64,000 nt of DNA, taken from positions 1-64,000 of the forward strand of contig VIIQ02000145.1 of assembly GCA_007449985.2 (NCBI GenBank), written 5' to 3'. Positions 12,848 to 23,351 of the stretch are shown one piece after another. Positions within the stretch are counted from its first letter, which is position 1, and each line of letters starts with the position of its first letter. The stretch comes from Desmodesmus armatus. Taxonomy: Eukaryota > Chlorophyta > Chlorophyceae > Sphaeropleales > Scenedesmaceae. The notes beneath the pieces were generated by a model. That model searched no databases. It had not been told where the DNA came from and was given only the letters and a program-made list of their open reading frames with translations. A program made the position numbers and the translations under genes.

Positions 12848-14666
12848 GTTCAGGGCTGCTTCCCCGCACACTCCACCCACGCATGTAGTCTCATTCTGCT
12901 TTGGCAGATTGATCAGCCTGTCCATTGTTACTGCTCTGCTGTGACTGCAAGGCTGCTGCTGTCTTGATAGCTACTGTGAGGTCTGCCCTCACACTGACTT
13001 TGTCTGCTGGGTTGCCTGCAGTACAGGAAGACGACAGCAGATAACATATGAGCAACACTTGATGCTACCTTGACTGTTGGACTGCATCAAACAGGCCTCC
13101 AGACCGCACGATCAAGTTACTGCTGTGCATCCCATGGGGCTGGTGCTGCTGCTGTATACCAACTGTGCAGAGTGCAGAGCAAGGGGCTCATTACATCACA
13201 GTGTCAGGATCCTCACGGCCTCAACATGAGAAACGCTGCAGGACGTAGCAAGCATCAGCCACGAGCAGCAGCACAGATGGGCAGGTGAAAACACATTCAC
13301 CTCACTGACCTGGGCCTCCAGCTCAAACGTGTTCACGAGTCACCTCCTTGACGCCATTGTGATACAATTTCTGCATTTGAAAGCCACGTGGTCGATGTTG
13401 ATGAACTACAGGTGCCGACAGTGCCGTGGATGCAGCAGGGGCACACGGGCACGAATGGTGGTCATGAATGTGTTCGCATGACGATGCCTTACCAATGAAG
13501 CTATGTCACACAGAAACGGCCTTGTTACGGAGCAGGACGGGATGGGACTCACAGGGTCAAGCACCGTGAACGCCGCACTTGCTGGGATATATCCTGGCTA
13601 TCTTTACAAGCTCTACTTCTCGTCGACCAGCCCCTCTCGCTGCAAGCTGGAATCATGTATGTCTCAGGTGATCTGAGCACAGGATCTGACCTGGTGCCTG
13701 GTTGGTCTGTGAGACAGTGCCCGGAACCGGGGAGGTAGCAAGATTTCCTGTGGAGACACTGGGAACACACAAAGATGGGAACACAGAACACAATGTAACT
13801 AGCACTGGGTCCCCCACCGCCACCCCAGGCAACGAAAGCCTAACAAAGCAACCTCACAGTACAATAGAAGGCGTCCAGACCAAAGCTGTGAGTCCAGCAG
13901 CCCCATCAAGCCTGGTTGGTCTGGTTGGTACGTGTTGTAGTAAGATCGCAGAGTGGTTGGTACGTATTGACTGGACTGTGTGTTCACTCCAGGGTGGCAC
14001 AAACTGATCACAGCTGCAGGGTAGGTTCTGATGTGACACCCCCCCCCCCCTCTCACCCCTTCCTTCCTCTGCTCACAAGAGTCAGCCTCCCGTCACGCAT
14101 CAACCTCCCCTCACACCAGAGTGAGCCTCTCCACAGGCATCACCCCCCTCAACCATGTACAGACTGTTACACCAGGTATGAATACAACGCACACGTGAGA
14201 GCACTGCACACTGCCACAAAAAGCTAATTCGTACAAGGCAGCAGCAGACCCACAGGTCACACTCAGCCACAGGGTCATGCCATTGTCACAACACAGCCCA
14301 GGAAAAACTGGCAAACCTCCCGCAGCACACAGTAGTAGACAACAGTAGCGATGAACATGAGTGAATCAAACCTGTCAGCCCCATCACAAGCAAACACTGC
14401 TCAGACACCCATACCCCTCAGCTCTCGCAAGCACAACACCAGACGGGGTTGTGCACACTCCAAACTCTGCAAAAAGAGTGACTCGCCCCTACACAACACT
14501 CACACCCCGGCTCTGCATCCCCAGCCAGCAACTGCCAAGTCACTCTGCAAGGTGGCTCAAACTGAAGACAGCTGCTCACTTGCACAAGGCTGCTTGCTGA
14601 CAGATGGCAGGACGCGTGTCCCATACAGAGGTCTCACAGCATGTGCTGCTGCGTGACGTCTGCCCC
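12848..14666. other. Intergenic region between OSCA start and the mitochondrial-type gene
   Basis: No open stretch with convincing splice borders was found on either strand. It should hold the OSCA promoter (just above 12847) and the 3' flank of the gene ending at 14667. It contains a short poly-C run at 14038-14050 and repeated TGGTTGGTACGT words near 13920-13965, but no recognisable promoter element. Confidence 0.5.
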
Positions 14667-16384
14667 TCACTGCTTGTCGTGGAAGTACACGGGGTCCCTG
14701 AACCCACAGCAGACAAGGCGAATGCAACAGCATGCAGTGTTAGCAGGCGGCAGTGAGGCAATTTAACACACTCTGTCCCAAACAGAGCGTCAGATGAGCG
14801 TGGAAACAGCCCACCCGACTGGCTGAGCCAACCTGAACCAGGCCCAGCACAAACCACGACACCTTTTGGCACACAACAGTGACTGATATCCTACACCCTG
14901 ACGGCAGAGCGCACACATGCACACGCCATAAGCACCCCCTGCTTGCACTCCCTGGCCCCAATTCCACTCATCAATTACAGCCTTCTTCTGTCAACTTCGC
15001 AAGTTGTCAACGTGCCTGCCCTCGACCACAACCCCAGAACAAAATTCATATAATCATACCCTGCCCAGACCCCAACAGTGACCGTCACCAGTGACACACC
15101 TGATGGAGTAGTGTGGGTCGCTCATGCTGCAGCCTGGGGGCAGCATGGCACCAGGCTTCTGACTCTGAGACTCCAGCTCACTGCAGCAAAAATTGCAGCA
15201 ATACACAGCACTTTCACTACTGGCTGACAGTTCCTGCAGGTTGGATACACAGCATATGCAGAACTGACACTGCACGTTTGTCGATACATCAAGGCATGTC
15301 AATGCATTATGTGGCCCATCTGAGTCTTGGGACATCACAACTGCTTATAAGCGGTCGTGATGCCTCAAGACGCAAGATGGGCCGCACAATGCATCGACAT
15401 GCCTTGATGTATCGACAAACATGCAGTGCCAGTTCTGCATATAAGAATCAAGTCAGGACCCCGTCGGCCCAGATATTCACACCCAAGAACCTGCAAGAAC
15501 CACCAAAAAGCCCTCAGCCTGTCAATCATGTCTAGCCCCCCCCCCCCCCCCCCCCCCCCCCCGCCGCCGCCGCGCGAAAACTCTTCTCCTGCTCACCGTG
15601 CGTGTTTTGTGCTGAGCCTGAGCCACTGGGCCTTCTTGCTGGGGCGAGCAATCTTGGCATCAGGCATCGCACCACCAGGCTTGCTGTGGGGCAGACCCGC
15701 ACCCGCATAGCTGGGGTCTTGGATGCTGGAGCCTGCGCACATGAGCAATAATGCGAGGGGGGCCAGGATGGTGAGGTGTGGATGTTGCGTCAAACAGGAG
15801 GGGGGGGTGCGGTGGGGAAATGCACGGGTGTGCAACTGCCGTGCTGCTGCAATACGGAGGGAGGAGAGCTCGCTGATGTTATCCTGCTGGCAGCATTGCA
15901 AGCTGGGAGTGCTCACAGAGATGGCGTGAATGTCCCTTCCCCTGGGTGACGCTGCGCCCAGTCAGCCAACTGCTGCATGTGCACCGAGACTGCTGCCTGC
16001 CTACCTGGAGGGGTGTAGGTGTATAATGGAGGTCCTGCACGCACACAGCGAGAGTGAACAGGCACAGGGTGTGAGGCACTGTCGGGAAAACAGACAGTGG
16101 ATCCAGCTGTCTGCTGTTGACTGTAGTAGACACCAAGAGGGCAGATCCGGCGTAATGATGGCATTATTGTATACGCAAAAACATTGAATTGCATATGCGA
16201 CCTCAGGCATTGCCCTTACTGCACATACACGTGCGCTAGTCACGACTCTGCCAGGTAAGCCATAAGAGCACCAACCTTGCTGCAGGACGCCGGCAGAAAT
16301 GCTTATTGAACGCAGAGCGTTCACCACCACACCGAATGCTCCCTGGGCACTGGGAGCAGAGCGCAAGAGTGCCTGAGAAAGCAT
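14667..16384 (-). CDS. Small protein (118 aa) with predicted mitochondrial presequence
   Basis: Four exons: 16384-16276, 15732-15597, 15180-15100, 14697-14667. All borders are GT-AG, the phases (1, 2, 2) join without a gap, and the total is exactly 119 codons including TGA. The N-terminus (MLSQALLRSAPSAQGAFGVV, then further Arg, Ser and Ala with no acidic residue for about 35 positions) is typical of a mitochondrial targeting peptide. The mature part is hydrophilic, with repeated DPxY-type motifs: DPSYAGAG, DPHYSIR and DPVYFHDKQ at the C-terminus. No membrane helix is obvious. Its size and composition would suit an accessory subunit of a respiratory complex, but I do not recognise the family and that role is only a guess. 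The start is the first ATG in frame before the presequence. Confidence 0.7.
15254..15442. repeat. Long near-perfect foldback (arms about 85 nt) in an intron
   Basis: Arm 15254-15338 is the reverse complement of 15357-15442 with roughly ten mismatches; the 18-nt centre (around GCTTATAAGC) is itself palindromic. The foldback lies in intron 2 of the small mitochondrial-type gene. A transcript would form a very long hairpin. It could be a foldback MITE or a microRNA/siRNA precursor; the sequence alone cannot decide. Confidence 0.8.
15536..15572 (+). repeat. Poly-C run (27 C) followed by CCG repeats
   Basis: A homopolymer of about 27 C followed by CCGCCGCCG, within the same intron and close to exon 15597-15732 of the mitochondrial-type gene. 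Confidence 0.9.
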
Positions 16385-17011
16385 TTTCCTGTTCTGCGAT
16401 GGGAAATGTGCAGCAGTGTGTAGAGTAAGGTTCCTATGCGAAGGCGCGAACAAAAGCGTTCAAGGGACAGACTGGTTGAATGGCACAAAGTTGTGCCTTC
16501 TTTCACAAAAAGCCTCATGACAGTTGGGCCTCGTCAGCAGGTGACAAAGAAACTGAATGCAATCTGGTGCAGCCCATGAAACGTTGCATTTCAACGTATT
16601 ACAGCAAGTGGTGATTCATGCGAGCCCCTAACACCCACCCAATCACCCAACACCCACCCCTCCTCAGCAACAGCCTGGTGGTACTGCTGTCGCCGGCACT
16701 GCAGTCCAGACCCGGTGGCATCCCATCTTCCACGTCCTTTTGAAGCTTGTGCAAATTCTCTATTTTCGTGTCATACGAATTTGGTGTCATTCGAACCAGG
16801 CACATCACAGCTGTCAGCAAGGCCACAGACTGCCACAAAAGCAGGGTCTGCCAATCTGCTCACTGCTGCCAAAGCCCCCAGCCAAGCTAGCTAGTACTCA
16901 AGCGTCGATACAAACCGTATACGCTCATCAAGCAGCGTCTGACAGCACATGCAGAGGCCCCAACTGCAGCAGGACTGGCAGCGGCAAAAGCAGCAGTAAG
17001 AGCGTCACAGT
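16385..17011. other. Divergent intergenic region
   Basis: About 630 bp between the minus-strand start at 16384 and the plus-strand start at 17012. It probably serves as promoter for both genes. No TATA box or known motif is clear, and no convincing ORF was seen. Confidence 0.5.
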
Positions 17012-18538
17012 ATGGCCAGGATGGAGGTTCCACAGGACCTGACGGTGCTGTGGACTGATATAGAACGAGTGCTGGCAGAGATGGAGCAAGCAGTGCAGGC
17101 GGTGAGCTGCTCCTGTCCCCCCCCCCCCATTTGCCCCTTGTGTGTGTGATTTGGGGGGGGGGGGGTGTCCTTCTTTATCTTGGGGGCGTGTACAGGAGGA
17201 TTGCGCAGCCTGTGGGCAGTTGTGGGTGGGCTTCGTAACAGGCTTTGCTCCTGTCCTGTTGATGAGGTGGGATGCTGCCGAGGGTCTGGTGCCTGGGGTG
17301 AGGGGGGGGGGGGGGGGCGCACGCCACCGCATGGCGCTGTGGGTGAGAGGGAGTGCACTGGATCCAGGACAGCATGGTGGCTACACTTTTCAGGGTCTGG
17401 AAAGTCCTGGGGTCGTGGAGCCTGTTCTGCGCAATCGCATTTTTGTTATGCCGTGACATGTGTTCTAGGTATCTGGTACTGGTCTAAGTCACGTGCTGCG
17501 CTGTGCTGTGCTTTGTCTGCTGCGCCGTCAGGTTGTCACAAGCCGTTCTCCTGAGCCTGGTCTGCTGCTGGCCCTCATCACAGGTGTGAGGCCACTGTAT
17601 TGGGGCGGGACACTGGCCAACTGAATACCCATGTATTACGAAGCAGTTGCAACTGGTTAGGCAACTGTCAAGTCTCACATTATGTTTCATCTACCCATCA
17701 CAGTAACAGGCTGATTCCTGCACAGTCGACGACATGGGCTATGCTGTGCTAGCTGCTTCTGTGTTGCACTGTTGGCAGTGGCTCTGCAGCATCACCTGCA
17801 TGCATACCACCAGCTAAACCCTACACTGCATCAGTAACGTGCCTGTCACCCTTGGCTTCACCTCTGTTTTACTGCTGTCCTGCTGATCTGGTACTCGTAC
17901 TCATCTGTGTGCGCTATGCAGACCTGCAGCGGCTGCAGCGGGACTGCGAGATGGTACGGCATCTTTCGTACCGGCAGGAGCACAGCATGCTGCTGCAGCA
18001 GCAGCGGCGCCAGCAGCAGCAGCAGCAAGGCAGGGTTCAGTCCGCACCAGGCCCGCAAGCTCACAATCCAAGCCCTATGGGTGCCTCACAGCGGCCGCCA
18101 TGGCAGCCGTCCAATGTAGTAGTGCAGACGCTGCCGCCTCAATTGCAGGCGCGTCCTGGCTCGCTTCCGCAGCAGCAGCTACAGCCAGAGGTAAAGCCTC
18201 TCATTTCGAACTTCCCCAACCCTCAGCAGCAGCAGCAGCAGCAGCAACCACACCAGCAGCAAGGGCAACAGGGGCAGCAGCAGGTGTTGACACAGGGGCG
18301 CATCGCACACGTCTCCCCGGGGACACAGCATCGGTTTTCTGCAGACCAGCAGCAGCAGCAGCAGCAGGCGCTGTTGCAGGGGCGAATTCAGCATGTGTCG
18401 CCCAGGATGCACCACCATCACCCCCAGCCGCAGCAGCAGCAGATGTTGCCCCTTCAGGTGCCTCAGCAGGCAGTGCAGCCACAAGGCAGCAGCCCTGCAG
18501 CAGCTGCCCAGCATCACCAGCATCAGCCGCAAGTGTAG
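17012..18538 (+). CDS. Gln-rich protein with N-terminal helical region (252 aa)
   Basis: Exons 17012-17101, 17532-17583 and 17922-18538 have GT-AG borders and phases 0 and 1 that join exactly (253 codons with TAG). The first 75 residues are predicted helical or coiled coil (start MARMEVPQDLTVLWTDIERV; later DLQRLQRDCEMVRHL). The rest is dominated by Gln runs, with Pro and His, and contains two similar segments, QGRIAHVSPGTQHR and QGRIQHVSPRMHHH, about 40 residues apart, so an internal duplication is likely. The composition resembles transcriptional co-activators or RNA-binding scaffolds, but no domain is recognised. It converges on the minus-strand gene ending at 18856. Confidence 0.65.
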
Positions 18539-18855
18539 CGGCAGGTGCAGGCGATATCAGCCAGGTATAGTCATGTGCAACATGGGCGCAGCCGCTGCGG
18601 CGGCAGCTGAAGGGCAGGACCATTGGCACCGCCAGACATCACACCTGTACCTGCCGGTGCCCCGAGGCCTTCAGGAAGCGTCAGACAATGACAGCAATTC
18701 AAGCAGAACGTGCCGCGTGCGTTTGTGTATGGTGGTGGCCAGCACCAGCTTCAAATGCAGGTTCAAGTGCTGCATAGCTGTTGTTGCTGCCGCGCTGGTG
18801 TGACCCACCTATCTAACTGTTGTGGCGCTGTGTTGTGTTTAGGCCTTGGCATGAG

Positions 18856-19874
18856 TCAAACATGCCCGTGACTTTGAAGCCACGTCTTCCCGAAGGCCAG
18901 GTGGCATGCATGCCGGCTGTGTTTACATGGGAAGGCTCTGCAAGACTGGCACACACTGCTGATTTATATTGTGAAAGACTCATGCATACCTGTTGTCTCT
19001 CGTGTGGTGCACCATCACCATGTAGTCAATCAGGTTGTAGCCTGAGCTCTTGGTGGAGCCAAAAGCAAAGGGAAACTCACGCAAGACACCCTTGACTGTG
19101 CGCAGGTGGTGGTAATGATGCACGACACACCCTTGACTGTGCGCAGGTGGTGGTAATGATGCAGCAACACCCTTGACTGTGCGCAGGTGGTGGTAATGAT
19201 GCAACAACACCCTAGACTGTGCGCAGGTGGTGGTAATGATGCAACAACACCCTAGACTGTGCGCAGGTGGTGATAGTGATGCAGCAACACCCTTGACTGT
19301 GCGCAGGTGGTGGTAATGATGCAGCAACACCCTTGACTGTGCGCAGGTGGTGGTAATGATGCAGCAACACCCTAGACTGTGCGCAGGTGGTGGTATTGAT
19401 GCAGAAACACCCTTGACTGTGCGCAGGTGATGATAGTGATGCAGCAACACCCTTGACTGTGCGCAGGTGGTGGTAATGATGCAGCAACACCCTTGACTGT
19501 GCGCAGGTGGTGGTATTGATGCAGCAACACCCTTGACTGTGCGCAGGTGGTGGTATTGATGCAGAAACACCCTTGACTGTGCGCAGGTGGTGGTAATGAT
19601 GCAGCAACACCCTTGACTGTGCGCAGGTGGTGGTAATGATGCAGCAACACCCTTGACTGTGCGCAGGTGGTGGTAATGATGCAGCAACACCCTTGACTGT
19701 GCGCAGGTGGTGGTAATGATGCAGAAATTGGTTGTGCCCCATGCATCCACACAGTACCCACTCAATAGCTGCATGCTTTGGTCCAGCAACAAGCAAACCT
19801 GTGTCTATGAAAGCAGCAGCTGCACCCCCACAGTACGGTACTGCCTGCTCTTCGTAAAGTACCTGCACCTGTAC
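18856..19874 (-). CDS. Minus-strand gene, last three exons; unknown function
   Basis: Exons 19874-19799, 19095-18990 and 18937-18856 join in phase (0, 1, 2) and end in TGA. The joined protein reads VLYEEQAVPYCGG ... FIDT, then VKGVLREFPFAFGS ... GYNLIDYMVMVHHTRDNR, then AFPCKHSRHACHLAFG to the end. The 5' exons were not found: upstream of 19874 there is a good acceptor (TTGCTGCAG) but no clear partner. The family is not recognised. The intron between 19799 and 19095 is almost filled by the 40-bp array described separately, and the acceptor used for exon 19095 is the outermost copy of the repeated acceptor. Confidence 0.5.
19087..19730 (-). repeat. Minisatellite, 16 copies of a 40-bp unit carrying a 3' splice site
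   Basis: The landmark GACTGTGCGCAGG on the plus strand occurs at 19094, 19135 and then every 40 bp to 19695. On the minus strand each unit contains a pyrimidine/A-rich lead, CACCTGCGCACAG, then TCAAGGGTGT, which is exactly the acceptor plus first codons of exon 19095-18990. Variants are few (TAGACT for TTGACT, GATAGT for GTAATG). Because 40 is not a multiple of three, the reading frame rotates, yet no stop occurs in any of the three minus-strand phases. Confidence 0.9.
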
Positions 19875-20953
19875 CTGCAACAGCAGCAAGCAACCAAGGA
19901 GGCATGTGAGGGCGCAATAAAGAGAAATACAGACATTTCCCTTGCTTGTTGGGGGTTTGGTGGGAAAGGTGTGCACATGCATGTGTACATATGTGCCTCT
20001 GCTCCAAGGTTGCTGCAATGCATGCTGCTGCTCACACCTGCAGCTTCACAAGACATGCTCTTTATCCTGTAGCTTGGCTAGTACACGTGCTGCAGTGGTT
20101 CAGCGGTCCTGCAAGCGGTTATTGGCTGGGCCCGAAGGGCGTAGTATATAGCGGTCGCAGTTCGACCTAACCTTTGCCTAGGATACATCGTTTTATAGTT
20201 GTCCGTTGTCGGTGCTGTGCCCATCGCGCATGCTGGCTACGATGCGAGGTCTGGCTTGCAACTGCCGGTCACACCTGTCTTGGTTTTTTGCATGTTGTGC
20301 CGTTCACACGCGCGTTTTGAACAGAACAATTACAACTGAAAACACGTGTTGTGTATGGGTCTGCCTTTTGTTGTCATTGCCGTTCACACTTCCTGCAAGC
20401 AGCAACCCCTCAACCTCCCTGTGCTGGCAGCCAATGTTGCACATTCGTCGCCAGCAACGTCATACTTGGACATCACGCTCTGAGCAAGGTCTCAAGAGCA
20501 GTTTGCCACAGGTGTTTCCAGGCAATAACCGATTAAAAATCAAAGCTTGGTGGCTGCTGACACCATAACCTGAAAGCTACCTCCAAATGATTGGGATTCA
20601 GCTCACTAGGGCTGTCCAGCACGCACGATCAACCTGGCAACTGTCTGTGCATGTTCATGGATACCGCTTGCCAGGCAGTCGCCTTCTTGCTAGTTGCCTG
20701 CACAAGATTAAAACACCAAAGTGCTTGACCTGCCATTTCAAGTGTTTGTTCCTGTTGTGGTCGTGCGTGCGACAGCCTTTGCTGCAACCCTGTCGGAAGT
20801 GCAAGATACAAACGCAAGCTGCTTTCAACGCGTATGATGATCATCACATTATCAGCATACTTGGCTATGATAATTTCAACCGGTTTCCGTACCGGCGAAC
20901 TACTGGCTTGCACGGCTGCCATGCCCTGCCTTGATGGAGGTGAAGTACATGTG
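19875..20953. other. Region without a supported gene
   Basis: It should contain missing 5' exons of the gene at 18856-19874, but none is clear. Around 20095-20170 there are weak A-box- and B-box-like words (TGGTTCAGCGGTC, and CAGTTCGACCT about 55 bp later), possibly a degenerate tRNA-derived element. Confidence 0.35.
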
Positions 20954-21358
20954 TGATATCACTGGAGAGCAGTAACAGTCCTTTGCAGCAGCAGCAGCAG
21001 TGGAGCGTTGACGGCAGTTGACTGATTTGACAGCTTTGTGTTTTTGTATCGAGAGCCGTCTAGTGCCGAGCCTCCGAATTGGTCCAGCCCAAAGTCACAT
21101 TGCCACAAAGGGTTTTTTATATTCCTCCACGGAGGTTTTTGCCCGGCATCCATTCGGAGGGTTGTCCATCTCGTGCACTTAGATAGTACGCTTGGGGATT
21201 TTTGGGTTGGTTTTCATCCTCACAAAAGCGTCAGGCTTCTCTGTTTTGATCCTCAGTATGTTGTTCCTTCTGGGTTGTTGTGCTATCTCCGTGATATCAG
21301 TGAATGGCTGGCATGAGCTCTTGAGTTTCATAGCTACAGGTGTAACTTTGATTTGATG
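20954..21358 (+). mobile_element. 5'-truncated LINE 3' end, copy 1
   Basis: About 400 bp nearly identical to 22406-22814, beginning abruptly at TGATATCACTGGAGAGCAG, which in the second copy is the end of an ORF2-like frame plus its stop codon. This copy therefore consists of little more than the 3' untranslated part, as expected for 5'-truncated non-LTR retrotransposon insertions. It ends near ACTTTGATTTGATG. Confidence 0.6.
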
Positions 21359-22059
21359 TGTGTAGTGTTGACCTGTGTGCTGGGAGACTCCCGGGAGCAC
21401 AAACAGTCATATCAGGTCACAGATAACCTGGTCACATCAAGTCCTTTGATCAGCACATTGCATGCACAAGCTTTGTATGTTGTGCCAGTGGTGCACCGTC
21501 AGTGCGTGCTGTTGCACGATTTTATCACCAGTATCAGCATACATGTGCTGTGCATTTTGCTCATAGAGGGCCCAGCCGAGATGGCCGTAGGCCTCTTGTT
21601 TTTGGGTTGGGAGGCCACTGAACGTCTACTAGCACCATGATGCTGCTGCAGACAACAGCAGTCCCGTGTTTTTGGGAGGCTGGTGCGGGGTCCTAGTGTT
21701 GGGCTCCTCAAGCCGCAAAACTGTTGATAGCCACAATGATCACCACGATGGCCACTATGATGACCACTCAACATGTGTGCAGCGGAACTGCTGAGACGCA
21801 CATACACAATACACAGTAGGCATACACAATACAGAAGATCAGCAGCAAACACCGTCGTGGCCTTGGGGTGGACTGGAGATGCCTGTCGTATAAAACAAGT
21901 GACCCTTGGCGTGCAGAACACACCAATAGCCCGCTGGGAGCGCAATGAATGCTCATTTGCACACATACAGTGTCTGATTGATCGGGGCAAACTCCTCAAT
22001 ACTACAAACCCTCAGGGGCTGCCCGCCTAGCACAAATAACACCTCACCCTGGAGCTGAG
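21359..22059. other. Spacer between the two LINE pieces
   Basis: No supported coding sequence. It may be host DNA or the eroded body of the LINE whose ORF2 end is at 22060-22428. A TGATGACCACTATG-type simple tract lies near 21740-21770. Confidence 0.4.
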
Positions 22060-22428
22060 GGTGTGATAGTGCCACACACTTGACCTTTTAGCCATACAAG
22101 ACACAGGGAGACAGCTGCTGCACGCAATGCAAGGGAACTCTGCCCATCCTGCAAACAACATGCTGAAACACCCACTCACTTCCTGTTGGAGTGCCCTGCC
22201 TACTCTATCCCCCGCAGCATGCCGCATATTGCAGACTGTATTGCAGGTGCCCAAGCTAGCCCCACACAGGCCCCATGGCGCCTACTGCTCAACCAGCCTT
22301 TGATGGCCACTACATCCTCCGCGCTTGGGACATTAGAAGAGCCGCCCTTGCAGGGCGCGAGGCCAATGGAGGAAGCTCTATGGCGTTAACACCTGGGCCT
22401 GCAGCTGATATCACTGGAGAGCAGTAAC
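22060..22428 (+). pseudogene. Non-LTR retrotransposon ORF2 C-terminal remnant (zinc knuckle)
   Basis: The frame reads RNARELCPSCKQHAETPTHF then LLECPAYSIPR, the CxxC...H...C zinc-binding pattern found after the reverse transcriptase in many LINE ORF2 proteins (zf-RVT type). After LLLNQP a one-base shift is needed to continue into FDGHYILRAWDIRRAALAG, which runs to TAA at 22426-22428. No reverse transcriptase domain remains upstream, so this is a dead fragment. Confidence 0.65.
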
Positions 22429-22814
22429 ATTCCTTTGCAGCAGCAGCGGCAGTGGAGCGTTGACGGCAGTTGACTGATTTGACAGCTTTGTGTTTTTGTA
22501 TCGAGAGCCGTCTAGTGCCGAGCCTCCGAATTGGTCCAGCCCAAAGACACATTGCCACAAAGGGTTTTTTATTTTCCTCCACGGAGGTTTTTGCCCGGCA
22601 TCCATTCGGAGGGTTGTCCATCTCGTGCACTTAGATAGTACGCTTGGGGATTTTAGGGTTGGTTTTCATCCTCACAAAAGCGTCAGGCTTCTCTGTTTTG
22701 ATCCTCAGTATGTTGTTCCCTCTGGGTTATTGCGCTATCTCCGTGATATCAGTGAATGGCTGGCATGAGCTCTTGAGCTTCATAGCTACAGGTGTAACTT
22801 TGATCTGATTTGAT
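22406..22814 (+). mobile_element. LINE 3' end, copy 2
   Basis: The second copy of the 400-bp unit at 20954, here continuous with the ORF2 remnant. Few differences from copy 1 suggest recent insertion of one of them. It ends in short TGAT-like repeats (CTTTGATCTGATTTGATTTT), similar to LINEs that end in simple repeats instead of poly-A. Confidence 0.6.
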
Positions 22815-23351
22815 TTTCAATGCAGACAATTGCAATCACACTGGCAGTTGCATATCATATGCAGCGGGTGCCGATTTGTCATCACCACCACACACAGCAA
22901 ATATGCCCACCCAGGAATGGCACACACACTCAGCACAGTGGTGGACTCAAATGCATGCGTGATTGTGCTAGGTGGCACACAGATACCCCCCCCCCTTTTC
23001 AAAGCCCTTTTCTTGCAGACTGGCGGAAAAGACACTGCTGAGCATGTGATGCACACATGCATTGTTCATTGCTGCTGCACCGCAGCATACGGCCAGCCCA
23101 ATAAATAGTCACAGGGTAAAGAGAACGAAATCAACACGCTGGCCTGAGAAATATGCTACAACAAGTCTGCACCCAACTGCCTGCCCACAAGCATGCCCAA
23201 CCCTCACCACAAGCAAGCCCAACCCTAATCAGCTCACTGGAGCTTCTGCACTTTCTTCCCCAACACCTCCACCACCGTTTTGCGCTTTTTGCCCTTGGCC
23301 GTCTTGCACGCATCACAAAGGCACCATGTGGACCGCAGGGGGTCATTTGGG
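22815..23351. other. Intergenic region
   Basis: No independent gene. The part 23234-23351 is open in a second frame continuous with the gene ending at 23352 and may be its true C-terminus (see findings). Confidence 0.4.

Noticed and set aside
12000..14000. Many short open frames on both strands between OSCA and the next gene
   Set aside because: None combines an ATG, splice borders with agreeing phase and protein-like composition.
18980..19792. 270-residue open frame of HHYHHLRTVKGV-like repeats on the minus strand
   Set aside because: It is the 40-bp minisatellite read through; the real exons flank it and the array lies within an intron by phase.
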